From the NCBI GenBank assembly GCA_964440915.1, contig CAYTTV010000015.1:1-64000 (forward strand): 64,000 nt of DNA, given 5' to 3'. Of the stretch, positions 8,049 to 16,907 are shown piece by piece. A model generated the notes under the pieces. That model saw only the letters and a program-made list of their open reading frames with translations. It had not been told where the DNA came from and searched no databases. Positions within the stretch are counted from its first letter, which is position 1. The number at the start of each line of letters is the position of its first letter. The DNA comes from CAMPJM01 sp964440915 (GTDB taxonomy: Bacteria; Bacteroidota; Bacteroidia; Cytophagales; Cyclobacteriaceae). Made by a program: the position numbers and the translations under genes.

Positions 8049-9040
8049 GCTTTCCTAAATATCTTCATGCTGCCAATCCCTACCAGGCCCACGATCGATG
8101 GGATGAATAGATTAAAACACCAGAGGCTAAAACTAGCCAACACAACAGGCATGGCGTCCACTTGAAAATGAGTAAAAAAGAACAATGCCGAAAACTCCCT
8201 TACCCCAAGATCGCTTAAAAAGTTAAATGAAGGAATGATTGATTTTCCTAAAAAAGTCCATGTGACACCTGCTATTAATAGCCAAACATTATCTGACGCA
8301 CCCACCAAAACAAGAAGCACCATGAACTGGAAAGCAAAAACAATATATCGCCCAAAAGCAATCCCTATGAACGAGATCATCTCTTTAGGAGAGTATAAGG
8401 TAACTATCGTGAAGTATTTCTGAAACCTTTTGAAAGGTTTGATAGACAATGCTTTTAAAAATGGACGCCTGCCATATATAAAAAGTAAAAGACCGGTGAA
8501 CAAACCAGTGGATATGCTTATGAAGACCGTTAATCTAAAGACGTATAAATCGGTAGAGAAGAAAAAGTAAGCTATGCCTAAAAGGCCAAACACAAATGTT
8601 GGGAAAAACTGCATGGCCCTGCCCAACATAATAGCTCCCAAGCTTTCGAGCCGCTTGTCATTCTTTAGTTGCCAGATTCTTCCTGCGTAGTCACCTATAG
8701 CATGTGGCGTCACAAAGCCTAGGCTCAACCCCGTCAATACACCTTGTACACTTTGCCATAAACTTATTTTCTCAACTCTATTTGACAACATTTGCCATTT
8801 AAAAGCTTCCAAAAGCCAATTGATAAGCGTGAGAAAAGGAAGGAGCATAAGCCAGCCCATAGCGCCTATACTTCCCATATCGGCTACTGCATTGGCGAAC
8901 TGCTCTATACCCATTGGATGATCCTTTACCTTCAGAATGATGAATGAGCATACAGCAACGAAGATCGCTCCCTTTAAGAAATATCCAAAGAAGCGGATAG
9001 GAGATGCTTTTTTAAGAAATATGATGTCGCTATATTGCAT
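8045..9040 (-). CDS. LPG synthase TM-domain / UPF0104 flippase-like membrane protein
   Basis: A 331-residue polytopic membrane protein with about eight hydrophobic segments. It has the hallmarks of the lysylphosphatidylglycerol-synthase transmembrane family, including the SLGFVTPHAIGDYAGRIW region and the C-terminal SFNFLSDLGVREFSALFFF region. In other bacteria the family includes lipid flippases and glycan-lipid partners; no aminoacyl-transferase domain is fused here. It heads the leftward operon, directly upstream of a GT2 gene, so a role in moving a lipid-linked sugar is plausible but inferred. Confidence 0.85.
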   Translation of the reverse strand: MQYSDIIFLKKASPIRFFGYFLKGAIFVAVCSFIILKVKDHPMGIEQFANAVADMGSIGAMGWLMLLPFLTLINWLLEAFKWQMLSNRVEKISLWQSVQGVLTGLSLGFVTPHAIGDYAGRIWQLKNDKRLESLGAIMLGRAMQFFPTFVFGLLGIAYFFFSTDLYVFRLTVFISISTGLFTGLLLFIYGRRPFLKALSIKPFKRFQKYFTIVTLYSPKEMISFIGIAFGRYIVFAFQFMVLLVLVGASDNVWLLIAGVTWTFLGKSIIPSFNFLSDLGVREFSALFFFTHFQVDAMPVVLASFSLWCFNLFIPSIVGLVGIGSMKIFRKA

Positions 9041-9042
9041 GA

Positions 9043-9621
9043 ATGATCAATGGGAAAGGAAATGCTATAACTCCTAAAGAAAAAATTGTATTGGGCATAG
9101 ACCCCGGTACCAACATAATGGGGTATGGTGTGATCTTAATTAAGAACAATAATCTTACCCTACTCCAATATGGCGTGATCCATTTGAGCAAATATACAAA
9201 TCATGAACTCAAACTAAAGAAGATTTTTGAAAGGACTATAGGCCTTATTGACGATTTCTCTCCAGATGAAGTGGCTTTGGAGGCACCCTTCTTTGGCAAA
9301 AACGTCCAATCTATGCTAAAATTGGGCCGGGCACAAGGTGTGGCCATGGCAGCTGCGCTGTCCAGAGAAATCCCTATTACGGAATATGCACCGAAAAAAG
9401 TAAAGCAATCTGTTACGGGTAATGGCAATGCCTCCAAGGAACAAGTAGCCCATATGCTCAAAACGTTGCTGCATTTTAATGAAGTCCCTAAGCTGCTCGA
9501 TGCCACCGATGCATTGGCCGTAGCGGTATGTCATCATTTCCAAGAAGGAAGCATTTCATCAGGAAAAGCCAAAAGCTGGAAAGCATTCTTAACCGACAAT
9601 CCAGACAGGGTAAAAGGTTAA
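9043..9621 (+). CDS. ruvC: Crossover junction endodeoxyribonuclease RuvC
   Basis: A 192-residue Holliday-junction resolvase of the RNase H fold. Visible catalytic motifs are LGIDPGTNIMGYG (first Asp), VALEAPFFGKN (Glu) and LLDATDALAVAVCHH (C-terminal Asp residues), with the KQSVTGNGNASKEQV region typical of RuvC. It cuts four-way junctions with RuvAB during recombination repair. The ATG at 9043 is only 2 bp from the divergent start of the flippase-like gene, so its promoter must lie inside that gene. It is convergent with mvaB, with 36 bp between stops. Confidence 0.95.
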   Translation: MINGKGNAITPKEKIVLGIDPGTNIMGYGVILIKNNNLTLLQYGVIHLSKYTNHELKLKKIFERTIGLIDDFSPDEVALEAPFFGKNVQSMLKLGRAQGVAMAAALSREIPITEYAPKKVKQSVTGNGNASKEQVAHMLKTLLHFNEVPKLLDATDALAVAVCHHFQEGSISSGKAKSWKAFLTDNPDRVKG

Positions 9622-9657
9622 GAACTTCTGAATAGCGCCTGTTTTTAAAGCTTCAAA

Positions 9658-10506
9658 TTAGTTTTTAGGAAAAATCGCTGTGGCCATCTCCAGGCACTTG
9701 TCCAGAGCAGCCCTGTCTACTTTTGTGTAGCCAACTTCTCCTTCCAAATAGTCGACAATCAATTCTGTTGGGATATTTCCTATCAGCTCGTCTTCGGCCA
9801 TCGGGCACCCTCCAAACCCTTTCAATGCCCCATCAAAACGTCTGCAGCCAGCTTTATAGGCCGCGGCAATTTTTTCAACTGCCGTTTCGGTCCTGCTGTG
9901 AAGGTGCACCCCAACTTCCATAGCTGGAAAAGTGGTTGTCACCTTCGTAAATAAACTGCTGATTTGGTCAGGTGTTGCCACGCCAATGGTGTCAGAAAGC
10001 GCCACAGTGCGAATGGCCATTTGCTGCAACTGATCGATAAACGACAAAACGATATCTTCGTTGTAAGGGTCTCCATAAGGGTTGCCAAATCCCATTGAAA
10101 TATAAGCTACTAGTGCTTTGCCAGAGCGTTGGCATATTTCCTGCATTTCCTGCAAGCCTTCTAAGGCTTTAACCATAGATTGGTTGGTATTCCTAAGTTG
10201 AAATGTTTCTGAAACAGACAGAGGAAAACCAAGAAAAGAAATCCGTTCGTATAGGGAGGCTTCTTTCGCTCCCCTGATATTGGCGACGATTGCCAATAAT
10301 TTTGTTTGAGTGGTTGAATCGAGCCGATCAAGCACTAAGGCCGTGTCTCGCATTTGCGGCACGGCCTTAGGTGATACAAAGCTGCCAAAATCTATCGTAT
10401 CGAATCCAACTTTCAGCAATTCATTGATATAAGCAACTTTCGTCTCTGTTGGAATAAAGTCGTTTATACCCTGCATGGCATCCCTTGGGCATTCTATGAT
10501 TTTCAT
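9658..10506 (-). CDS. mvaB: Hydroxymethylglutaryl-CoA lyase
   Basis: A 282-residue TIM-barrel lyase of the HMGL/isopropylmalate synthase family. It has the substrate and metal motifs near IECPRDAMQG and FGSFVSPKAVPQM, the metal-binding VHLHSRT (HxH) and the catalytic-cysteine loop FGGCPMAEDELIGN. The enzyme splits 3-hydroxy-3-methylglutaryl-CoA into acetoacetate and acetyl-CoA at the end of leucine breakdown. It is a single gene here, just downstream of metF on the same strand with a 69-bp gap. Confidence 0.92.
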   Translation of the reverse strand: MKIIECPRDAMQGINDFIPTETKVAYINELLKVGFDTIDFGSFVSPKAVPQMRDTALVLDRLDSTTQTKLLAIVANIRGAKEASLYERISFLGFPLSVSETFQLRNTNQSMVKALEGLQEMQEICQRSGKALVAYISMGFGNPYGDPYNEDIVLSFIDQLQQMAIRTVALSDTIGVATPDQISSLFTKVTTTFPAMEVGVHLHSRTETAVEKIAAAYKAGCRRFDGALKGFGGCPMAEDELIGNIPTELIVDYLEGEVGYTKVDRAALDKCLEMATAIFPKN

Positions 10507-10575
10507 AAACTTTCTATCAGGTATGCTCCAATAACCCTATTATGCACAGAAGGTTGTCAGTTGGGCAAACCTCTG

Positions 10576-11529
10576 CTAGAATATTTGCGCTGCTATTTTC
10601 TGCACAGAATCAGATTTTCCCATGGAGTAGAAATGCAAGCAAGGCACCCCAAAATCTATCAGTTCTTTGGACTGTTTTACAGACCACTCTACTCCTACCT
10701 GCGCCGCCTCCGCATTGTCTTTGCACTGGCTCACAGCCTCTACCAGATCTTCTGGAATGTCCATGTGGAACAATCTCGGCAACACATTCACTTGCCCCTT
10801 TGTGGTAATAGGCTTTAAGCCCGGAATGATAGGAACGGTTATCCCTTCATTTCTACATGCTTCCACAAAAGAAAAATACTTTTGGTTATCAAAAAACATT
10901 TGCGTCACAATATAATGTGCTCCGCTTTCTATTTTTTTCTTGAGGTACCGTAAATCTGATTTCATGTTCGGCGCCTCAAAGTGTTTTTCGGGATACCCAG
11001 CTGTCCCGATGCAAAAGTCTGTAGGACAAACATTTTCCTGTTCACTACTCAAATACCTTCCTTTATTGAGGTCCACAATCTGACTGATGAGATCGACCGC
11101 ATAATGGTGTCCGCTGGGTTCGGGTTTAAAAGTCGGCTCTGATTTTATAGGATCGCCCCGCAAAGCCAATACATTATCAATGCCCAAAAAGTTAAGATCG
11201 ATTAAGGCATTTTCCGTCTCTTCTTTTGTAAACCCGCCACAGATAATGTGCGGTACAGTATCTACATCATATCGATGCTTGATGGCCGCACATATCCCTA
11301 CAGTGCCAGGTCGCTTTCTGATAGAAATCTTCTCCAGCAAACCATTCTCCCTTTTTTTATACATGTACTCTTCCCTGTGGTAGGTGATATTGATAAAAGG
11401 AGGCTTAAATTCCATAAGCGGGTCGATGTGGTTAAAAAGATTTTCGATGCTCTCTCCTTTTAACGGTGGTAATACTTCGAGAGAGAAGAAAGGTTTCTTG
11501 GCTCTTTCAATATGCTCTGTTACTTTCAT
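10576..11529 (-). CDS. metF: 5,10-methylenetetrahydrofolate reductase
   Basis: A 317-residue FAD-dependent TIM-barrel reductase that makes 5-methyltetrahydrofolate, the methyl donor for MetH. It opens with FFSLEVLPPLKGE, the family's first strand, and carries NITYHREEY, ALRGDP and IGTAGYPEKH motifs and the YIVTQMFFDN segment. It lies downstream of metH on the same strand after 187 bp, so co-transcription with metH, and with it riboswitch control, is possible but not shown. The length is a little longer than the enterobacterial enzyme, as is usual in Bacteroidota. Confidence 0.95.
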   Translation of the reverse strand: MKVTEHIERAKKPFFSLEVLPPLKGESIENLFNHIDPLMEFKPPFINITYHREEYMYKKRENGLLEKISIRKRPGTVGICAAIKHRYDVDTVPHIICGGFTKEETENALIDLNFLGIDNVLALRGDPIKSEPTFKPEPSGHHYAVDLISQIVDLNKGRYLSSEQENVCPTDFCIGTAGYPEKHFEAPNMKSDLRYLKKKIESGAHYIVTQMFFDNQKYFSFVEACRNEGITVPIIPGLKPITTKGQVNVLPRLFHMDIPEDLVEAVSQCKDNAEAAQVGVEWSVKQSKELIDFGVPCLHFYSMGKSDSVQKIAAQIF

Positions 11530-11716
11530 TTTTTAATGATTCGCTGATGTTTTTCTGGTTTCTTTTTATTAAAAAATTCACAAAAATCAATTTCACCCCG
11601 TAACAAACCCCTAAGTTCTCAAACAATCCGGGGTGTTACTACAGGTAACAACTTGTAAATCTTTATACATGGTATGGACCGGTAAAGCCATAAGTTGCCA
11701 GTCCTACGGTTTTGGA

Positions 11717-14700
11717 TTATGCTATCACTACTTCGATATCGTAATTTAGATTTGGTGACAACCATCTTTCCAGCTCTTCCACTGGCATCCCTTTTCTTCT
11801 GGCCATGTCTTCCACTTGGTCTTTAAGGATTTTACCAAGCCCAAAGTATTTCGCTTCCGGATGAGCAAAGTAAAGTCCACTAACGGCAGATGCGGGATAC
11901 ATCGCAAGGTTCTCTGTCAAGTACATTCCAGTTTGGTTTTCCACATCCAACAAATTGAACAAGGTCAGTTTTTCGGTATGGTCGGGGCATCCTGGATATC
12001 CTGGCGCGGGACGTATTCCTTTGTACTTCTCCTTGATAAGTGCCTCGTTATCTAACGCCTCCTCTGGGTCATACCCCCAAAACTCCTTACGTACTTTCAG
12101 GTGCATCAATTCCGCAAAGGCTTCTGCAAGACGGTCTGCCAAAGCTTTTACCATGATTATATTGTAGTCGTCATATTCCGCCTCATACGCTTCGAGGATC
12201 TTCTCAATTCCTATTCCAGTCGTGACTGCAAATCCACCAACATAGTCATGCAAATTGGTAGACTTAGGTGCTACAAAATCTGAAAAAGCCATATTGGGCA
12301 AGCCTTTAGCTTTTTCTCCTTGCTGTCTTAATGTATAGAATCGGGTCAATTCCTCTTGCCTTGAATCGTCCTTATACACGATTATGGTATCGTCATCTTC
12401 CGTATTTGCGGGAAAAAGTCCAATAACAGCTCTTGCTTCCAAAAGCTTTTCATCAATAATCCTATTCAAGAGCCTTTTTGCATCTTCAAACACTCTTGTG
12501 GCCTCTGCACCTACATCCGGATGTGACAGTATGTTGGGGTACCGCCCTTTCAACTCCCACGTCTGAAAGAATGGCGTCCAGTCTATAAATTCTGCAATTT
12601 CTTGCAGTGGATAGTCAACAAACCGCTTTGTACCCAAAAATGTCGGTTTTGCAATTTTCTGTGTCCCCCATTCTATCGGAAACTTGTTCTTTCTGGCTTC
12701 CTCTATTGAAATGTACCGTTTCTCTTTATTTCTATTCTTATGGTCAGTTCTCAGTTTATCATACTCCGCCTTTACCTGTTCGCAAAAAGATTTACTTTCC
12801 TTTCCTAACAGGCTTCCCGCTACTGTGACGCTCCTAGAAGCATCATTCACATGAATGACAGTCTGACTGTATTGCGGTGCTATCTTTACGGCAGTGTGAA
12901 TGCGCGAAGTGGTAGCTCCCCCAATCATTAGCGGGATTTTAAAACCTCTTTTTCCCATTTCAGCAGCTACATAGGTCATTTCATCCAATGATGGTGTAAT
13001 GAGTCCGCTCACCCCGATAATATCTACATCTTGTTTTTCTGCCTCTGACAATATTTTGTCAAGGGGCACCATCACGCCCAGATCGATCACTTCGTAGTTG
13101 TTGCAAGCCAACACTACGCCTACTATGTTTTTGCCAATGTCATGAACATCGCCTTTTACCGTGGCCATGAGGATTTTACCAGCAGTCTGCTTTTTTCCCG
13201 ATTTTTGCGCCTCCATAAATGGCAACAAATGCGCTACGGCTTTTTTCATGACCCGAGCACTTTTTACTACTTGGGGTAAAAACATCTTGCCTTGACCAAA
13301 AAGGTCTCCTACTATATTCATCCCATCCATCAGTGGGCCTTCTATTACTGCTAATGGCTCTGATGCTCTTAAGCGCGCCTCCTCGGTATCTTCGATTATA
13401 TACTCCACAATCCCTTTCACCAAAGCATGGGACAACCTGGCTTCAACAGGCTGCTCGCGCCAAGTCATGTCTTTCTCTATGACTTTACCTTTATGCTTAA
13501 CGTTATCGGCATATTCTACAAGCCGTTCAGTAGCATCTGGACGGCGGTTAAAAATCACATCTTCCACCAGGATGAGCAAATCCTTTGGCACCTCTTCATA
13601 CACCTCTATCATCCCGGCATTCACAATACCCATATCCATTCCAGCTTTAATGGCATGAAACAGGAAAGCAGCGTGCATGGCTTCTCTCACCACATTGTTT
13701 CCTCTAAAAGAGAAGGATATATTGCTGACGCCACCACTTACGAGACAACCTGGCAGATTTTGTTTGATCCATCGCACTGCTTCAATAAAATCGATGGCAT
13801 AGTTATTATGCTCATCGATACCCGTCGCAACGGTCAATATATTGGGGTCGAAAATAATATCTTCTGCGGGGAAGCCGACCTCCTTGGTGAGGATGTCATA
13901 AGACCGCTTACATACCTCTATCTTTCTTTCAAGACTATCTGCCTGGCCTACTTCATCAAATGCCATGACCACAACAGCAGCTCCATACTGTCGGACTTTC
14001 TGTGCCATTTCCCTAAAGTGCTCTTCACCTTCTTTTAGGCTGATGGAATTTACGATAGGCTTTCCTTGCACGCATTTCAGACCTGCCTCTATCACTGACC
14101 ATTTTGAAGAATCGATCATAATGGGCACTTTGGAAATATCAGGTTCTGATGCAATCAGGTTCAGAAAATGGGGCATAGCCGCCTCCGAATCGAGCATCCC
14201 TTCATCCAGGTTGACATCGACTATCTGTGCACCTCCTTCCACTTGTTGCAAAGCGATAGAAAGTGCCTCTTCATAATTCCCTTCCACGATTAACTTAGCG
14301 AATTTCTTGGATCCCGTTATGTTGGTGCGCTCTCCAATGTTGACAAACAAGGAGTCAGGCCCTATTGTAACGGGTTCCAAACCACTCAATCGTGTCCTTG
14401 GCTTAATCTGTGGGATAGTACGGGGAGCTTTTCCTTCAACCAATTGCGCAATAGCTTTAATATGTACAGGTGTGGTACCACAGCATCCTCCCACGATGTT
14501 TAATATACCCTCTGCCACAAAATCTTTGAGCACTTTCACCATTTCTTCTGCCGACTGGTCATAGCCCCCAAATTCATTAGGAAGCCCAGCATTGGGATGA
14601 ACACTCACATTGGCACCTGATATTCTGGACAGCTCTTGGACGTAAACTTTGAGCTGCTCAGCTCCTAATGCACAGTTAAGTCCCACACTTAGCAATGGCA

Positions 14701-15403
14701 CATGCGAAATGGAGTTATAAAAAGCCTCGACAGTTTGCCCCGACAAAGTCCTTCCGCTGGCATCAGTGATGGTGCCAGAAACCATCACAGGAAGTTCCTT
14801 TTGTGTATCTTTAAAATACTGCTGAAGGGCAAATAAGGCCGCCTTACAGTTTAAGGTGTCAAACACTGTTTCTATCATTAAAATATCGGCACCGCCGTCA
14901 GCAAGCCCTTTGGCCTGCTCGTAATAGGCCGCTACGAGCTGATCGAAAGTAATGGCACGATAGCCTGGCTTGTTCACATCTGGAGAAAGCGAAGCAGTAC
15001 GATTGGTCGGCCCGATAGAACCTGCCACGAACCGTGGTTTTTCAGGAGTACGTTGAGAATAAGCTATTGCAGCTTCCTTGGCAATTTTGGCAGATTCATA
15101 ATTCAGCTCATATACCACATCTTCTAGGTGATAATCAGCCATGGCGATAGTGGTAGAGCTGAAAGTATTGGTCTCAATAATATCTGCTCCAGCCTCTAGA
15201 TAAGCCTCATGAATTCCACGAATCAAGTCGGGTCGAGTGATAGACAAGAGGTCGTTGTTGCCTTTTAGGTCATAAGGATGATCCTTAAAGCGCTCACCTC
15301 GAAAATCGTCTTCCGAAAGGTTGTGCTCTTGGATCATTGTACCCATTGCACCATCCAAAACCAAAATTTTATGCTTAAGGAGTTCTCTGATTTCTTGATT
15401 CAT
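11717..15403 (-). CDS. metH: Cobalamin-dependent methionine synthase
   Basis: A full-length 1228-residue MetH. Domains in order: homocysteine S-methyltransferase barrel (about 1-325, zinc ligands in NCALGA and GGCCGTTP), pterin-binding barrel (about 345-610, FVNIGERTNITGS), B12 cap and Rossmann domains (about 640-880, with DVHDIGKN supplying the lower-axial His) and the AdoMet-dependent activation domain (about 900-1220). It transfers the methyl of methyl-tetrahydrofolate to homocysteine via cobalamin. The ATG at 15403 was chosen: an upstream in-frame GTG at 15463 lies inside helix P1 of the riboswitch and cannot be the true start. Controlled by the SAM-I element upstream. Confidence 0.97.
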   Translation of the reverse strand: MNQEIRELLKHKILVLDGAMGTMIQEHNLSEDDFRGERFKDHPYDLKGNNDLLSITRPDLIRGIHEAYLEAGADIIETNTFSSTTIAMADYHLEDVVYELNYESAKIAKEAAIAYSQRTPEKPRFVAGSIGPTNRTASLSPDVNKPGYRAITFDQLVAAYYEQAKGLADGGADILMIETVFDTLNCKAALFALQQYFKDTQKELPVMVSGTITDASGRTLSGQTVEAFYNSISHVPLLSVGLNCALGAEQLKVYVQELSRISGANVSVHPNAGLPNEFGGYDQSAEEMVKVLKDFVAEGILNIVGGCCGTTPVHIKAIAQLVEGKAPRTIPQIKPRTRLSGLEPVTIGPDSLFVNIGERTNITGSKKFAKLIVEGNYEEALSIALQQVEGGAQIVDVNLDEGMLDSEAAMPHFLNLIASEPDISKVPIMIDSSKWSVIEAGLKCVQGKPIVNSISLKEGEEHFREMAQKVRQYGAAVVVMAFDEVGQADSLERKIEVCKRSYDILTKEVGFPAEDIIFDPNILTVATGIDEHNNYAIDFIEAVRWIKQNLPGCLVSGGVSNISFSFRGNNVVREAMHAAFLFHAIKAGMDMGIVNAGMIEVYEEVPKDLLILVEDVIFNRRPDATERLVEYADNVKHKGKVIEKDMTWREQPVEARLSHALVKGIVEYIIEDTEEARLRASEPLAVIEGPLMDGMNIVGDLFGQGKMFLPQVVKSARVMKKAVAHLLPFMEAQKSGKKQTAGKILMATVKGDVHDIGKNIVGVVLACNNYEVIDLGVMVPLDKILSEAEKQDVDIIGVSGLITPSLDEMTYVAAEMGKRGFKIPLMIGGATTSRIHTAVKIAPQYSQTVIHVNDASRSVTVAGSLLGKESKSFCEQVKAEYDKLRTDHKNRNKEKRYISIEEARKNKFPIEWGTQKIAKPTFLGTKRFVDYPLQEIAEFIDWTPFFQTWELKGRYPNILSHPDVGAEATRVFEDAKRLLNRIIDEKLLEARAVIGLFPANTEDDDTIIVYKDDSRQEELTRFYTLRQQGEKAKGLPNMAFSDFVAPKSTNLHDYVGGFAVTTGIGIEKILEAYEAEYDDYNIIMVKALADRLAEAFAELMHLKVRKEFWGYDPEEALDNEALIKEKYKGIRPAPGYPGCPDHTEKLTLFNLLDVENQTGMYLTENLAMYPASAVSGLYFAHPEAKYFGLGKILKDQVEDMARRKGMPVEELERWLSPNLNYDIEVVIA

Positions 15404-15460
15404 ATTGCCTTTTAATTTAGTGTCAAACAGGCTTATCAAGAAGAGATCCGAGGTAGGAAT

Positions 15461-15562
15461 CACTTATCTTCTCCCGTTTCCGAGATGGGAATTAGCACCA
15501 AGCATTTTTCCAGGTTGCTAAGACGTCGTAGGGCCCATTCCCTCAGTCTTTCTTGATAAGTG
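15461..15562 (-). promoter_or_regulatory. SAM-I (S-box) riboswitch aptamer upstream of metH
   Basis: On the minus strand the leader carries the S-box core in order: CACTTATCAAGA, GAGGGAATGGGCCC, TTAGCAACC, TGGTGCTAATTCC and GATAAGTG. P1 is an 8-bp perfect helix formed by 15555-15562 with 15461-15468. S-box RNAs bind S-adenosylmethionine and switch off methionine genes. An 11-base segment downstream (15432-15442) is perfectly complementary to the 5' side of P1 (15550-15560) and can form the competing helix. No T-rich terminator follows, so control may act on translation. Confidence 0.93.
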
Positions 15563-15565
15563 GTG

Positions 15566-15573
15566 TAAAGATA
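15566..15573 (-). promoter_or_regulatory. Possible -7 promoter element for metH leader
   Basis: On the minus strand the octamer TATCTTTA matches seven of eight positions of the Bacteroidota -7 type TAnnTTTG. It lies a few bases before the 5' side of riboswitch helix P1, where a transcript carrying an intact aptamer must begin. No convincing -33 element was identified. Confidence 0.35.
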
Positions 15574-15809
15574 GTAATATTAACTAAAGAAATATTCATT
15601 TAGGAAAATAAAAACTATAATCGAAGCAGGAGCGTTGCGTAAGCTGTTTGAAGATAATTCTCTTCCTTGTATGTAGCGAAATATAACTTATCAGTATTGA
15701 AACTGAGTATTTTCTATAGTTTCTGAAGCTGCGATATTAAATGGAGTGGATGGGGAAAGAGGGTGATTAACAGAAATGCTCGCTTGAAGTAGGCGCAATG
15801 GCTAAGCGA

Positions 15810-16784
15810 TTACTTAGTTCGTTCTATGGTAAATTGCACTAAGCCTAACAAAGATTGTTTATAAGGCGAATCAGGGATGTGCAATAAAATGTCTTTCGCC
15901 TCCTGATAATACTGCTCCATGATGGTGGTTGCATAGGCTATGCCACCGGAGGCTTTCACAAAATCGATAACTTCTGCGACCTTTTCTGGTTTGTGGCTCT
16001 TGTGCTTTACGATTCGGATGATCCTTCTCTTCTCTCCCCATGAGGCGTGCTGTAGCGCATATATTAAAGGTAAGGTCATTTTCTTTTCCTTGATATCAAT
16101 ACCAAGGGGCTTCCCAATTTCCATTTCCCCATAATCAAACAGGTCGTCCTTGATCTGAAAAGCCATACCAACCTTCTCCCCAAATTTTTTCATCTCCTTA
16201 GACATCTCATCACTCACCCCAGAAGAACATGCCCCAACTTCACAACATGAAGCAATCAATGAGGCTGTTTTTTGTCGAATAATATCAAAGTAGATATCTT
16301 CGGTAATATCTAGGTTCCTGGCCTTTTCAATTTGCAATAGTTCACCCTCACTCATTTCCCGAACAGCCTCGGACACAATCTCTAGCAAGTCATAATCCTT
16401 GTGTTCAACAGAAAGCAAAAGACCTCTGGCCAATAGATAATCGCCTACTAAAACGGCAATCTTATTCTTCCATAAGGCATTAATTGAAAAAAAGCCCCTT
16501 CGATAATCCGCATCGTCGACCACGTCGTCATGCACCAATGTTGCGGTATGCAGCAATTCGATCAAAGCTGCTCCCCTATAGGTGGCCTCCGTTATGCCTC
16601 CGCACATCCCTGCAGTTAAAAAGACAAACATAGGGCGCATTTGCTTACCCTTCCGTTTGACAATGTAGCCCATTATTTTATCCAATAGCAATACCTTGCT
16701 CTTCATGGATGAACGGAATTTCTTTTCGAATTCCATCATTTCATGGGCAATAGGCGATTGAATATTTTTTATATTTAAGGTCAT
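15810..16784 (-). CDS. Polyprenyl diphosphate synthase
   Basis: A 324-residue trans-isoprenyl diphosphate synthase. It shows the first aspartate-rich motif in LVHDDVVDDADYRRG and the second in QIKDDLFDYG, with the GKQMRPMFVFL helix that binds substrate phosphates. Such enzymes extend FPP with IPP to make the long side chain of menaquinone; MenA, which uses this chain, is encoded at 53896-54825. The exact chain length cannot be read from sequence. It diverges from the hydrolase gene over 123 bp. Confidence 0.92.
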   Translation of the reverse strand: MTLNIKNIQSPIAHEMMEFEKKFRSSMKSKVLLLDKIMGYIVKRKGKQMRPMFVFLTAGMCGGITEATYRGAALIELLHTATLVHDDVVDDADYRRGFFSINALWKNKIAVLVGDYLLARGLLLSVEHKDYDLLEIVSEAVREMSEGELLQIEKARNLDITEDIYFDIIRQKTASLIASCCEVGACSSGVSDEMSKEMKKFGEKVGMAFQIKDDLFDYGEMEIGKPLGIDIKEKKMTLPLIYALQHASWGEKRRIIRIVKHKSHKPEKVAEVIDFVKASGGIAYATTIMEQYYQEAKDILLHIPDSPYKQSLLGLVQFTIERTK

Positions 16785-16907
16785 ATACGTAAGGGGTACA
16801 ATAATACCACGAAAATCACATCAAAACAAAGGAGGAAGGCAAGTATTGCACAAATTCCATTAAACGTTATGCACGTGGAGTAGTTATCGAAAAGAAAACA
16901 ATTATAT

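Noticed and set aside
11816..14564. Many frames on the plus strand inside metH
   Set aside because: They are antisense shadows of a clear full-length methionine synthase.
15404..15463. GTG-initiated 20-residue N-terminal extension of MetH
   Set aside because: The GTG lies inside helix P1 of the SAM riboswitch, and the family begins at the ATG at 15403.
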